Source: Methanomicrobiaceae archaeon
GTDB taxonomy: Archaea > Halobacteriota > Methanomicrobia > Methanomicrobiales > Methanomicrobiaceae
DNA: 49,430 nt
Reading direction: 5' to 3'
NCBI GenBank assembly: GCA_016928355.1
Contig: JAFGKW010000040.1
Location: forward strand, 1 to 49,430
The first letter of the stretch is position 1; every line of letters starts with the position of its first letter. The position numbers and the translations under genes were made by a program. The notes beneath the pieces are model-generated. The model was not told where the DNA came from. It did not search any database and worked only from the letters and a program-made list of their open reading frames with translations. This document shows, piece after piece, positions 31,830-40,882 of this stretch.

Positions 31830-33173
31830 TTAATATTTTGTAAGATATCTTTCGACTTCCCACGGGTGAACATTTGTCCTGAAGGAATCCCATTCGATCC
31901 TGGCAATCGTGTTGAGTCCGTCAACGATATGACCTCCAAGAGCCTTGCAGATAATATCATCATCAACAAGGGACTTGTTCGAGGCGAAGAGATCCCCGGG
32001 CAGGGTATCAATGTGCTCCTTCATACGCTGGTCTTCAGACATCTCGAAGATGTTCCTGTTCGAACCTGCCGGAGGCTCCATATCCTTTTCTATACCATCA
32101 AGACCTGCTGCAAGGATTGCTGCAAAGGTCAGGTAGGGATTGCAGGTAGGATCAGGACTCCTGAGTTCAATACGGGTTGAGTTGCCTCTGGGTGCAGGAA
32201 CCCTTATGAGCGCAGTCCTGTTTGAAGCGCTCCATGCTACATAGACCGGTGCCTCATAACCGGGAACAAGTCTCTTATAGGAGTTTATAGTAGGGTTTGC
32301 AATACGGGTTATACCCTTTACATGACTAAGAACCCCTGCAATGAACTGCATCGAAGTCTTTGAAAGCTGGAGAGGGGCTTCAGAGTCATAAAATGCGTTT
32401 TTCCCATCTTTGAAGAGTGAACAGTTGATGTGCATACCGCTGCCGTTTATCCCATAGACAGGTTTTGCCATGAAGGTTGCATGTAGACCGTTCATAAGCG
32501 CAATCGTTTTTGTAACGAACCTGAATGTCACAACATTGTCAGCCGTTTTGAGAGCGTCTGCATATTTGAAATCAATCTCATGCTGGCTCTCTGCAACCTC
32601 ATGGTGGGAAGCTTCGATATCAAAGCCCATATCCATCAGATTGATGATAATATCACGACGAACATCCTCTGCAAGATCTGTTGGTGCAAGATCGAAATAC
32701 CCTCCATAATCCTGGAACTGCACTGATGGTTCACCATTGATCATCTTAAAGAGGAAAAACTCCATCTCAGGACCCGTATTGAATACGTAACCCATCTCAG
32801 CGGCACGTGCAAGAGTTTTTTTCAGAATGTACCTGGGATCACCCTCAAAAGGAGTTCCGTCCGGTTTGTGTACATCGCATATGAACCTTGCAACCTTAGC
32901 ATTGTCAGGCCTCCATGGAAGGAGCGAGTATGTACCCATATCCGGCTTAAGAACCATGTCGGACTCCTCAATACGTGCAAATCCTTCAATCGAAGAGCCG
33001 TCAAAACCAATCCCGTCAGTAAGGGCTTTTTCAGCCTGACTTACAGGAATTGCGACATTTTTGATCTGCCCCTCGATGTCTGAAAACTGGAGGCGGATGA
33101 ACTTTACATTATCCGCTTCAATCTTTTCAAGCATCTTCGAAACATCTGTCATAGTCATAAATCGAGTATCCAA
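31830..33173 (-). CDS. glnA: Glutamine synthetase, type I (second copy)
   Basis: The 447-residue protein is a full type I-alpha glutamine synthetase, close to the copy at 22.7-24.1 kb: FSDIEGQIKNVAI, FDGSSIEGFARIEESDM, GPEMEFFLFKM, EVAESQHEIDFKYAD, GSGMHINCSLF, NPTINSYKRLVPGYEAPV and RGNSTRIELRSPDPTCNPYL. Active-site residues are intact in both, so this is not a decayed duplicate. Differences concentrate in the N terminus and in the KDMEPPAGSNRNIFEMSEDQ region. It is followed by nrpR on the same strand with its own promoter. An upstream AAATTGCAATTT palindrome (33191-33202) may be an operator. Confidence 0.95.
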   Translation of the reverse strand: MDTRFMTMTDVSKMLEKIEADNVKFIRLQFSDIEGQIKNVAIPVSQAEKALTDGIGFDGSSIEGFARIEESDMVLKPDMGTYSLLPWRPDNAKVARFICDVHKPDGTPFEGDPRYILKKTLARAAEMGYVFNTGPEMEFFLFKMINGEPSVQFQDYGGYFDLAPTDLAEDVRRDIIINLMDMGFDIEASHHEVAESQHEIDFKYADALKTADNVVTFRFVTKTIALMNGLHATFMAKPVYGINGSGMHINCSLFKDGKNAFYDSEAPLQLSKTSMQFIAGVLSHVKGITRIANPTINSYKRLVPGYEAPVYVAWSASNRTALIRVPAPRGNSTRIELRSPDPTCNPYLTFAAILAAGLDGIEKDMEPPAGSNRNIFEMSEDQRMKEHIDTLPGDLFASNKSLVDDDIICKALGGHIVDGLNTIARIEWDSFRTNVHPWEVERYLTKY

Positions 33174-33190
33174 TGATTTATAGTTTACCC

Positions 33191-33231
33191 AAATTGCAAT
33201 TTATCCTATCTATATTTTATATATATCTATA
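33191..33231 (-). promoter_or_regulatory. Promoter of the second glnA with a 12-bp palindrome
   Basis: On the minus strand a TATA-like tatatataaaatatag (about 33211-33228) is followed by the perfect palindrome AAATTGCAATTT (33191-33202), 18 bp before the start codon. The AAATTG/CAATTT arms recall the outer arms flanking the GGAA-N6-TTCC site of the second amt, but no exact NrpR operator is present. Confidence 0.45.
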
Positions 33232-33263
33232 TAGCAAAAAAGAGAGATATGAACCTGGATTGG

Positions 33264-34271
33264 TCACTCGCTTGTCATCACATAGAAATTGATTGAAGTT
33301 TCGCAGATCACTCCTGAATACTCGGCCACACGTTTGAGGTTCTCAATTATATATCCCACGTGTACGATGCCCGGCCTTTCGACATCAAACAGCTCATGGC
33401 TGGCCTGGTTGCACTTCTCACTAAACTTCCTAACCCTCTCCAGGGTATCGTTTGTCACCTTCATATCCCTTTCAAAGAAGGATCTGACCGAAGATTCGAA
33501 TATTGACATGGCCTCAACGGAGAGCGACTGAATGATGTCAAGCATCTTCCTCTCCATCGAAATAAACATAAGAGTTAGCACATTTTCAGCTATTTTTACA
33601 ATCTGATCCCCGGCCCTTTCCATAACCCTTGCAACCTGGAGATAATTGAGCGCCATCTCCACATTCGTCCCCATCTCCCGTGAGAGCGAAATGTTTCTCA
33701 ACAGAAGATTATACTGGCGTGATATCAGCCAGTAGAGCCGGTTTACATCACGATCCCTGGACACCACATCCTCGGCAAGCTCCCTGTCGCGGGACTTCAG
33801 AGCAAAGACAGAATCTCTCAGCATCTCCTCAACAATTACCTGCATTCTTGAGATTACATTGTCAAAAGGCATCTCCCCGGGATTTAGCAGATCTTTTATT
33901 ACAATCAGTCGATCAGTCTGTTCAGAGACCTCCTGACCGATAGACACCTGGATAAACATCCTTACAGCCCTATGTGCAAAGGCAGGAATTCGCGAGCTGG
34001 ATGTCAGCCGGATAGTATTGAACCCGGTTACATATGCACCGATAAGCAGACGATATAAATGTTCAGGATCCTCTATATTTTTCAGATCAATAGTCTTCAC
34101 TCTTTCAGTAGCCTGACCGCTAATCCGCGGAGTTATCGTGAGAGAACCATCAGGCTGAGTGATGAGACCGACAGGATCATTTTTTTTGATTCCCGAATCC
34201 CTCACCCAGTCTTTGGGCAGAGAGACAATAAATGATGAACCGCCGGTAATCTGCACCTTTCTGATTTCCAT
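33264..34271 (-). CDS. PhoU-family regulator with AbrB/SpoVT-like N terminus
   Basis: The 335-residue protein has an N-terminal swapped-hairpin AbrB-type segment (RKVQITGGSSFIVSLPKDWV, about residues 3-22, then GLITQPDGSLTITPR) and two helical PhoU-like repeats (EMLRDSVFALKSRDRELAEDV and VARVMERAGDQIVKIAENVL). Archaeal proteins of this layout are linked to phosphate uptake control, where PhoU restrains the Pst transporter; no pst gene is in view. The ATG at 34271 gives the normal MEIRKVQ start; a frame extending to 34313 adds an unrelated Pro-rich leader. It is next to the second glnA on the same strand. Confidence 0.82.
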   Translation of the reverse strand: MEIRKVQITGGSSFIVSLPKDWVRDSGIKKNDPVGLITQPDGSLTITPRISGQATERVKTIDLKNIEDPEHLYRLLIGAYVTGFNTIRLTSSSRIPAFAHRAVRMFIQVSIGQEVSEQTDRLIVIKDLLNPGEMPFDNVISRMQVIVEEMLRDSVFALKSRDRELAEDVVSRDRDVNRLYWLISRQYNLLLRNISLSREMGTNVEMALNYLQVARVMERAGDQIVKIAENVLTLMFISMERKMLDIIQSLSVEAMSIFESSVRSFFERDMKVTNDTLERVRKFSEKCNQASHELFDVERPGIVHVGYIIENLKRVAEYSGVICETSINFYVMTSE

Positions 34272-34413
34272 ATCATACCACCCTGGCCGGAGTAAACAAA
34301 CCGGATCCGGCACGCATTATCTATATATTAGATCTTGAGAAATATATAGCTATTCTGAGTTGATAAATAAATATAAATATTGATAAGAATATTTCCTCTC
34401 CAGGGAATCAAAA

Positions 34414-35781
34414 TTATTTGCCAGATGATTTTTGAAGAATTCTCACATTAGGGGACTCTTTGCGGATGTAATTGTAAAAAAATACGGAGAAATTCTCATC
34501 CCAAATCTCTTCATTCCGGTGTACGGAATAATGATCCTCCATTGAGATTTTTACATTTTTTCCAAGACCGGATAAAAAAATTTCAGGTGATTTGAGAAGA
34601 GTCATTGCATTCAGGTATTTCCTCTCAATTTCAACTATATATCTCTCACCTTCAATATATGGTCCGGAATAGGTCAAACCAAGGTGTTTTTTTAGGAATT
34701 TCTCGGCATTGCTCCGGTTCCATACAGGAGGGCCGGCCCTCCTCACAACAGGAGGAAGAGACTCGTCAAGGAGTTCAAATAAGAGAACAGATCGCCCTGA
34801 GCCCATATAACAGTCACTCCTCATCACTCGAAAGTCATTCTTTTCAAGAAGATTCTCCAGGCTTCTCAGGCTCCTCCTGAGCTGCGGTACAAGGATGTCG
34901 GGGATCGAATACGGGTTTTCAAAAACAATTGTATATAGAGATGTTCCGCGTTTCCGTATCTCATCATTGAACTCCTCTCTTGAGAGCCCTGGCTGTTTAT
35001 GGATGATGAAATAATCCCCGGATGGAGAGGTGAGATAATCCCTGCAAAAGACCGAGAATTCAAACATCTTTGTGGATGAAAGAGATGATGCCACATTCCG
35101 CCCGGGATCGACGGGGTCAATCACGACAAGGGGCTCGTCAAAATCCTTTGTCCGGTGATCTTCTATATCAATTATCGTCCCAGGTGTCCAGACTGCCGCA
35201 TTTTGAAGAACTCCTTCAAAACTCCCGTAATTCAGGACGAGGAGCTCGCAGAGATAACCTGCAAAACCTTCGGTCATATGATCTGACCCGTAAACACCAC
35301 ATGACTTGGCAAACTGCTTCAGTAGAAGAATGTCACCTGTCAGGTTGTCGACACGCTCACGGATATACCGCGTATGAAACGGAGTCCTGTCGACTGCGCT
35401 CTGGATCTTTGATGCACTCTCAACATCATAACACGGAACAAGATCCACATCGAATCCGTTTATATGGGTGTTTACATATGGATGTTCGGCATATTTCTCA
35501 ATAATATCGCCCCCGAAACGGGTTGCGATATCCCTTCCAAGAGCCATTCCCATCTGTTCAAGATCTTCTCTTGCCACAGAGGGATCGAAGAGCATGAATA
35601 CATCCAGATCCCTGTCACCAGATATCCAGGTATCACGTGCAACAGAGCCCACCACCATACCTTTTGCAAAGCCGCTGTCGTCGATCTCACGCACAAGAGC
35701 CGAAGCCATATCCCAAATCAGGCGTCTCTCCTCATCGCCGGGCCTGATCTTCTCAAGACACCCGGATTCAATTGAAGACAT
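34414..35781 (-). CDS. cca: CCA tRNA nucleotidyltransferase (archaeal class I)
   Basis: This enzyme adds or repairs the 3' CCA of tRNA without a nucleic-acid template. The 455-residue protein has the class I nucleotidyltransferase motif VVGSVARDTWISGDRDLDVF (near residue 43) with the metal-binding Asp pair, then the head and body domains of the archaeal enzyme (HITRKD-like GTIIDIEDHRTKDFDEPLVV, PVDPGRNVASSLS). Length is right for the family. The ATG at 35781 follows ggaggtg, which lies inside the end of thpR; a TTG six bases earlier is less likely. It is co-transcribed with thpR, another tRNA-maturation gene. Confidence 0.93.
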   Translation of the reverse strand: MSSIESGCLEKIRPGDEERRLIWDMASALVREIDDSGFAKGMVVGSVARDTWISGDRDLDVFMLFDPSVAREDLEQMGMALGRDIATRFGGDIIEKYAEHPYVNTHINGFDVDLVPCYDVESASKIQSAVDRTPFHTRYIRERVDNLTGDILLLKQFAKSCGVYGSDHMTEGFAGYLCELLVLNYGSFEGVLQNAAVWTPGTIIDIEDHRTKDFDEPLVVIDPVDPGRNVASSLSSTKMFEFSVFCRDYLTSPSGDYFIIHKQPGLSREEFNDEIRKRGTSLYTIVFENPYSIPDILVPQLRRSLRSLENLLEKNDFRVMRSDCYMGSGRSVLLFELLDESLPPVVRRAGPPVWNRSNAEKFLKKHLGLTYSGPYIEGERYIVEIERKYLNAMTLLKSPEIFLSGLGKNVKISMEDHYSVHRNEEIWDENFSVFFYNYIRKESPNVRILQKSSGK

Positions 35782-35783
35782 AT

Positions 35784-36323
35784 TCAAAATTTCACCTCCG
35801 TCAAATCATCATATACAGGGCCTGAAGGCTTTAAAATACTGCTTTTTAAGTACAGCGAGCCAACGTCAAATGACCCGAAATCAAAATCCTGAACCGATGC
35901 TACATACTCTGCCAGAGAAGGATGAAATTTTTTAATCCTTGCCAAGGTCACATGCGGCCTGAATTTTCTTTTTTCCCGTAATATTCCCTCCGGCTCAAGA
36001 AGGTCTTCAATCTGTGCCTTCAGATCAGATGATCTGCCCCCGTCGTTTCCCGAAGTCCAGATCACGCGGGGCCTCGAAGGGTTATTGAAGAAAACGCCCC
36101 GGAAATGTATCTCATAAGGGCTGAATTCAATCTTTTCAAGAGCTTCTTTTATCGATTTCACCTTTTCCGGTGAAACTTCCCCTATAAATTTTATTGTGAT
36201 ATGGGCAAGTCCAGGATCCACAAAACTCAGGCGTGACTTTGAGAATTTAAGTTCATTCTGGACTTCCCCAAGACATTGTCGAAATTCATCCGGGATTTCG
36301 GCAGCGATGAAAACCCTTACCAT
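35784..36323 (-). CDS. thpR: RNA 2',3'-cyclic phosphodiesterase ThpR
   Basis: The 179-residue protein belongs to the 2H phosphoesterases (formerly 2'-5' RNA ligase). The two catalytic HxTx motifs are HITIKF (near residue 42) and HVTLAR (near 128), at the spacing typical of the family. ThpR opens 2',3'-cyclic phosphates at RNA ends and has some tRNA ligase activity. It overlaps or abuts the start of cca (2 bp gap to the chosen ATG), forming a tRNA-end processing pair that I recall in other euryarchaea. Confidence 0.92.
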   Translation of the reverse strand: MVRVFIAAEIPDEFRQCLGEVQNELKFSKSRLSFVDPGLAHITIKFIGEVSPEKVKSIKEALEKIEFSPYEIHFRGVFFNNPSRPRVIWTSGNDGGRSSDLKAQIEDLLEPEGILREKRKFRPHVTLARIKKFHPSLAEYVASVQDFDFGSFDVGSLYLKSSILKPSGPVYDDLTEVKF

Positions 36324-36493
36324 TGATTATATTCTAATCCAAAACTTAATCAAATCATCTCAAAAATATGAAGTAAATAATAAGATAAATAATTCATATA
36401 AGAGAGATCATAGAATGAATCAGGTAAAGAACGATAGGGTTTTTACTCATTTTAAACAATTTACATACAACCACCTGAAGGGGGAATTTTTTA

Positions 36494-36763
36494 GTGTCCG
36501 ATAATCTGCAAATAACTGTATACTCGCTTGAAATCTGCCCAAACTGCGAAATATTAAAGAATTTTCTGAAAGCAAATGGTCTTGAATATAAAGAACTTGA
36601 CCTCTCGCTTCCGGAAAATATGACAGAACTCCGGCTAAACAATGTATTTGTAAGAGAAGCGCCGGTCCTCCAAATCGGCGAAACTTTCCTGACCTCAGCA
36701 GATTTATTTAAAAGCGGGGCAGTCATTGAAGAGAAAGTACTTCCTCTGTGCAAGGGGGAGTAA
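36494..36763 (+). CDS. Glutaredoxin-like redoxin (NrdH type)
   Basis: The 89-residue thioredoxin-fold protein carries the redox motif CPNC (residues 14-17) after a beta strand (ITVYSLEI), and the cis-proline segment REAPVLQIGETFLTS near residue 55. It starts with GTG at 36494, following gaagggggaa. Its stop is 3 bp before the anaerobic ribonucleotide reductase gene. In Methanosarcina a related redoxin is the electron donor to the class III reductase, replacing formate, so the pairing suggests the same here. Confidence 0.85.
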   Translation: MSDNLQITVYSLEICPNCEILKNFLKANGLEYKELDLSLPENMTELRLNNVFVREAPVLQIGETFLTSADLFKSGAVIEEKVLPLCKGE

Positions 36764-36766
36764 AGA

Positions 36767-38968
36767 ATGGTGAGGGACCAGCATAAACAATCCCTTCAGC
36801 GCACACTTGACGGATTTACTGTACCGACACTGCCGAAGGTCAGAACCTCAAGAGGACTTATCCTTGACTGGGACAGGGAGAGGATCGTTCAGCAGCTCAT
36901 AAAAGAATCAAAGCTGGTCGAGGAATTCTATAACGGAAGTTCTGCAGACGAGGAGCTTGCACGCGAGATTGCACTTAGTGTTGAGAACAAAATCCAGAAA
37001 CTCGGACTTAAATTTCTCAGCGGGCCGCTAATCAGGGAGATAATGAACATTACCCTGCTTGAAAGGGACCTCCAGCAGTTCAGGAATGTCAGCACCAGGG
37101 TCGGAACTCCTGTTTTTGATGCGCACCTTATCGACGTAGGCAGAGGATTTGAAGCGCATGATAATGCAAATCTCCAGGAGAATGCAGAGACATCCCATAA
37201 AAAGAAGGCCGACAAGATCAGCAAAGAGCAGTACCTTCTCCAGCTTCCCCCGGACCTCGCGGACTTCCACCTCTCAGGAGACCTTCATATACACGACCTC
37301 GAATATTTCGGGACCAGACCTTTCTGCCAGGACTGGGATCTACGTTATTTCTTCTATTACGGCCTTATGCCCGATGGAAACGGAACAAAGGCGTCAGTAG
37401 CAGGACCTGCAAAACGTGCAGAGGTCGCCATTCTTCATGCAGTTAAGGCTCTCGGGAGTGCACAGACAAACTTCGCCGGCGGACAGGGCTACTATAATTT
37501 CCTGACCTTCATCGCACCCTACTTTGAGGGCATGGACTATGACGGAATAAAGCAGCATATGCAGATGTTTGTCTACGAAATGACACAGATGATGGTTGCA
37601 AGAGGCGGACAGGTTGTATTCTCCTCTGTCCAGCTAAGTCCCGGCGTGCCGAAACTCTGGAAGGACAAGCCCTGCGTCTACAAAGGTAAAGTGTGGGATG
37701 GCGAACAGGCATCACTAAGGACCTATTCAGAGTTTGAAAGAGAGGTCAGGCTTCTGTTCAAGGCACTGATGGAGGTCATGTACGAAGGAGATTACTGGGG
37801 AAAGCCTTTCAACTTTCCCAAACCGGAGATCAGCATTGAACCTGATTTCATGGATGAAGATGAGGAGTTCAACTCCCAGAATCCTGATCTCCCTTCATAT
37901 CAGGACCTCTACCTTATGACATTTGAACTCGCCTCAAAATTCGGAACACCGTATTACGACAACCAGATACCTGCATACAGGGGAGCAGGAGAAGGGATAT
38001 CATGCTACCAGTGCTGTGCCTACCAGTTCTCATCTATCGCCGACGAAGACGACCTCTTTGACGACAAGATGTATTTCAAAGAGGGAAGGCACTTCTCGAT
38101 GGGGTCATGGCAGGTCATTTCAGTCAACTGTCCGAGAGCGGCATATAAAGCTGAAGGGGATGACGAACGCCTTTTTGCCGAACTTAAAAAACTGATGGAC
38201 GTCGCAACCGAGGTCTTTAAGATCAAAAGAAGGTGGATGAACAACATCAGGGCAAGGGGACGAATGCCTTTTGCAATGCAGCGGCCCAAAGATCCAAACG
38301 ATCCCGAGGGAGAGACCCGGGGGCCTGTCGGAGTTGACCTCGAAGGGCTCGTCTATACAATAGGAATCGTTGGTGTAAACGAGATGATCCAGCACCATAC
38401 GGGTTCACAGCTCCACGAGAGCAAAGAGGCGTTCAGGCTTGCCGTAAGGGCCATGACAGAACTCGAGATGTATGCAAAGGAAATATCAAAACAGCACAAT
38501 ATGACAATCGCCCTTGCAAGAACCCCTGCAGAGACTACAGGGCAGAGGTTTAGTGTCGCCGATCTTATTGACAGCCGATTCCGTGAACATGCGAAAAAAG
38601 TAACCAAAGGTGATCTTGAAACCGCACTTGAACAGCTTGGAACTTCATTTGATCTGCCGATATACTATACAAACGGGACACACGTAACTCCCGGAGCAGA
38701 TGTACCCCTCACAAAGAGGATGGAGATCGAACATGTCTTCTTCCCAATCGTTGACGGAGGGAATATATTCCACATATGGCTCGGCGAAGCAAGACCCGAT
38801 CCGCGTGGACTTATGGACATGGCGATGAATCTCTGCAGGAATACACAGATCGGTTACTTCGCATTTACAAGAGATCTTACGGTAGCCCTGAAACAGTTTA
38901 AGGAATATAAACACGATAAATCACCCGAACCCGTACTATCCCCATACGATACGGGAGCAAGGGTTTGA
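36767..38968 (+). CDS. nrdD: Anaerobic ribonucleotide reductase NrdD, C-terminal glycyl-radical domain not seen
   Basis: NrdD makes deoxynucleotides without oxygen, using a glycyl radical formed by NrdG. The 733-residue protein has an ATP-cone-like N terminus (RTSRGLILDWDRERIVQQL), the HIHDLEYFGTRPFCQDW motif (about 173-190; Cys near 187) and CYQCCAYQF (Cys near 413, 416 and 417), and ends ...CRNTQIGYFAFTRDLT followed by 29 residues without Cys, finishing YDTGARV. The family normally continues with two CxxC pairs binding zinc and a terminal RVxGY motif bearing the radical glycine; neither appears in any frame up to about 39,100. The downstream sequence is T-rich, so this looks like the true stop. 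nrdG is not in the window. Confidence 0.88.
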   Translation: MVRDQHKQSLQRTLDGFTVPTLPKVRTSRGLILDWDRERIVQQLIKESKLVEEFYNGSSADEELAREIALSVENKIQKLGLKFLSGPLIREIMNITLLERDLQQFRNVSTRVGTPVFDAHLIDVGRGFEAHDNANLQENAETSHKKKADKISKEQYLLQLPPDLADFHLSGDLHIHDLEYFGTRPFCQDWDLRYFFYYGLMPDGNGTKASVAGPAKRAEVAILHAVKALGSAQTNFAGGQGYYNFLTFIAPYFEGMDYDGIKQHMQMFVYEMTQMMVARGGQVVFSSVQLSPGVPKLWKDKPCVYKGKVWDGEQASLRTYSEFEREVRLLFKALMEVMYEGDYWGKPFNFPKPEISIEPDFMDEDEEFNSQNPDLPSYQDLYLMTFELASKFGTPYYDNQIPAYRGAGEGISCYQCCAYQFSSIADEDDLFDDKMYFKEGRHFSMGSWQVISVNCPRAAYKAEGDDERLFAELKKLMDVATEVFKIKRRWMNNIRARGRMPFAMQRPKDPNDPEGETRGPVGVDLEGLVYTIGIVGVNEMIQHHTGSQLHESKEAFRLAVRAMTELEMYAKEISKQHNMTIALARTPAETTGQRFSVADLIDSRFREHAKKVTKGDLETALEQLGTSFDLPIYYTNGTHVTPGADVPLTKRMEIEHVFFPIVDGGNIFHIWLGEARPDPRGLMDMAMNLCRNTQIGYFAFTRDLTVALKQFKEYKHDKSPEPVLSPYDTGARV

Positions 38969-38974
38969 ATTTTC

Positions 38975-38981
38975 TTTTTTT
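38975..38981 (+). terminator. U-rich terminator after nrdD
   Basis: A ttttctttttttt-like tract follows the nrdD stop within 15 bp, the usual archaeal termination signal. Confidence 0.55.
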
Positions 38982-39078
38982 ACCTGAAACATAGTCGCTG
39001 AAAATCAGGATTATTTTTAATTCGTGCAAAAAAAATAATCATTTTTTCCTTTTGATCGAAAATACCCAAAAACTTACC

Positions 39079-39112
39079 TATAAATAGCATTATTAGTCAA
39101 AAATATATTGAT
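39079..39112 (+). promoter_or_regulatory. Promoter of the membrane-anchored hypothetical protein
   Basis: The TATA-like TATAAATAG (39079-39087) lies about 26-34 bp before the ATG at 39113, so the transcript would begin within a few bases of the start codon (leaderless or nearly so). No ribosome-binding site is visible. Confidence 0.55.
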
Positions 39113-40012
39113 ATGCAAAAGCAGGACCTTGTGGTTTTTATTATGGCCATTGTTATTGTATTAGTTCTGGCTTTTGTCGTAAAACCGATGATGGACGGAA
39201 AATCTATTCTCCCGTCACAGGAATCAGGGACCGCGACTCTTCCCCAGGTGCTTCCCCTTCCGGAAGGGTCATCTGAAAATCCCTATACTCCCTCTGTTAT
39301 AATGGTAACAACCCCCACACCGACACCTGCATGGGACGGTACAGCATATAATGTCCAGTTTGTTGATCCCTCAACATACAATATTCAGTGGGAGGGCCAT
39401 GTGAAGGATTTCGGCTTTTCAATCCCGGCATATACTGAGCCCGAAGCAAAGGAAAGAGTTCTTTATGCAACAATAAACGGCCAGTGGGACGCCACAACAC
39501 AGATTATCAATATACCTTTCCCCATGTGGGAAATGGAGACCAGAATTGAACCGATTGGTGATGTGGGAGGTGCAGACGACATAACCGGGGGTGACGATGA
39601 GGCAGGCGGTGTAGAAGGTCTGAGGGCCAGTGAAGGAGCAAGTCTCGGTGTTGAGGTAAGCAGGATGCACTACATAACCCCATGGGTCAATGTCCAGGTT
39701 ATCAATGCCGACAGTCCTGACGGGGAGACATATATCCTGAACACTATGACAGAAGGACCCCTTCCACTCGAATTCGATAAAACCGGTGCTTCAGCAAGCG
39801 AAGATTTCTTCGCAGAACCATCTGACGTATCTTCAGGGGAGGAAGATAACGAGGTCTCAGGAGATGTCCCTTCGAGAGACACTCTCGGAGACTATAAATG
39901 GGTACACAAATTTTACGAGGGTTACGGCAATTATTATATGATCATCAACCCGAATATGCTCAAATCCTACACAATCGACATATACGTTCCAAAAAAGTAT
40001 CTTGAACCCTAA
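39113..40012 (+). CDS. Membrane-anchored extracellular hypothetical protein
   Basis: The 299-residue protein has an N-terminal transmembrane anchor (about residues 7-25), then a Thr/Pro-rich linker (TTPTPTPAWDG near residue 65) of the kind that tethers archaeal surface domains, and an Asp/Glu-rich extracellular region with an acidic Gly-rich stretch near 155-170. The C-terminal part is rich in aromatic residues (YKWVHKFYEGYGNYY). I recognise no domain. It is monocistronic, convergent with speB. Confidence 0.7.
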   Translation: MQKQDLVVFIMAIVIVLVLAFVVKPMMDGKSILPSQESGTATLPQVLPLPEGSSENPYTPSVIMVTTPTPTPAWDGTAYNVQFVDPSTYNIQWEGHVKDFGFSIPAYTEPEAKERVLYATINGQWDATTQIINIPFPMWEMETRIEPIGDVGGADDITGGDDEAGGVEGLRASEGASLGVEVSRMHYITPWVNVQVINADSPDGETYILNTMTEGPLPLEFDKTGASASEDFFAEPSDVSSGEEDNEVSGDVPSRDTLGDYKWVHKFYEGYGNYYMIINPNMLKSYTIDIYVPKKYLEP

Positions 40013-40021
40013 AAAGGGATT

Positions 40022-40876
40022 TCAGTCTTTATTTTTCAGACCAATAAATTCACGAATAATCTTTGCCGCAACTGCTGCCGTCTGGCCGTTGTCGACAGGG
40101 CACACTTCAACATAATCAAAACCACAACATCCGGGTCCGAACCTGTCAACAATCGCCCGTATATCTTCCGGGCGCAGGCCAAAGGGTTCGGGAGTTCCGA
40201 GGCCCGGAGTTAAACAGCAGTCGATGGCATCAGCGTCGATTGACAAGTACGTCTTTTTTCCGGAGATCTTTCCTTCAATCTCGTCCAGGACTGAATCCAT
40301 ACCCATGATTCCGATATCCTCCGGAGAATATATGGTAATCTTAGAATTGTTCCGGACGAATTCATACTCCTCCCCCGTACCACTTCTTGCACCGATAATG
40401 AAGATCTCTTCGACACCGAGATCAAGTACCCTTCTTGTAACGCATGCATGGTTGTAGGCGCTGCCTCCGAACTCATCCCTGAGATCGAGATGGGCATCGC
40501 AGACAATATAGCATTCAGGAGAAAGAGCACGCACTGCTCCGACAGTCACTGAATGCTCACCACCGATCAATAGGGGGAATTTCCCATCGGCTGCAATGTC
40601 ACGGACTGTCCCTTCAACCTGCCCTATGACAAGATCTGGCAGACAGTCGATCTCAAGGTTGCCGAGGTCGCACACCGGAAGCCCCGACAGGTCCACGTCA
40701 ATTCGGGGGAGATAAGTCTCAAAATTATATGTCATTTCCCTTATGGCGTCGGGACCGCGACGCGCTCCGGCCTTATACGACGTAGTGCCGTCGTATGGAA
40801 CCCCAAAGATAATTATATCCGATTCCTCATAGGAAAAGGAGGCATCGGCAAAAAGTGGATGGTAAAAATTTTCCAT
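40022..40876 (-). CDS. speB: Agmatinase
   Basis: Agmatinase hydrolyses agmatine to putrescine and urea, the archaeal route from arginine to polyamines. The 284-residue protein has the ureohydrolase manganese motifs GGEHSVTVGAV (near residue 105), DAHLDLRDEFGGSAYNHA (near 127) and SIDADAIDC (near 210), with GLGTPEPFG after it. All metal ligands are present. It lies 6 bp downstream of eIF5A on the same strand; eIF5A needs a polyamine-derived modification, so the two are functionally linked. Confidence 0.93.
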   Translation of the reverse strand: MENFYHPLFADASFSYEESDIIIFGVPYDGTTSYKAGARRGPDAIREMTYNFETYLPRIDVDLSGLPVCDLGNLEIDCLPDLVIGQVEGTVRDIAADGKFPLLIGGEHSVTVGAVRALSPECYIVCDAHLDLRDEFGGSAYNHACVTRRVLDLGVEEIFIIGARSGTGEEYEFVRNNSKITIYSPEDIGIMGMDSVLDEIEGKISGKKTYLSIDADAIDCCLTPGLGTPEPFGLRPEDIRAIVDRFGPGCCGFDYVEVCPVDNGQTAAVAAKIIREFIGLKNKD

Positions 40877-40882
40877 GATTAT

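Noticed and set aside
36767-39100. Frameshift explaining the missing NrdD C terminus
   Set aside because: All three frames after about 38880 were examined for CxxC pairs and RVxGY; none is present, so a simple frameshift does not restore the domain.
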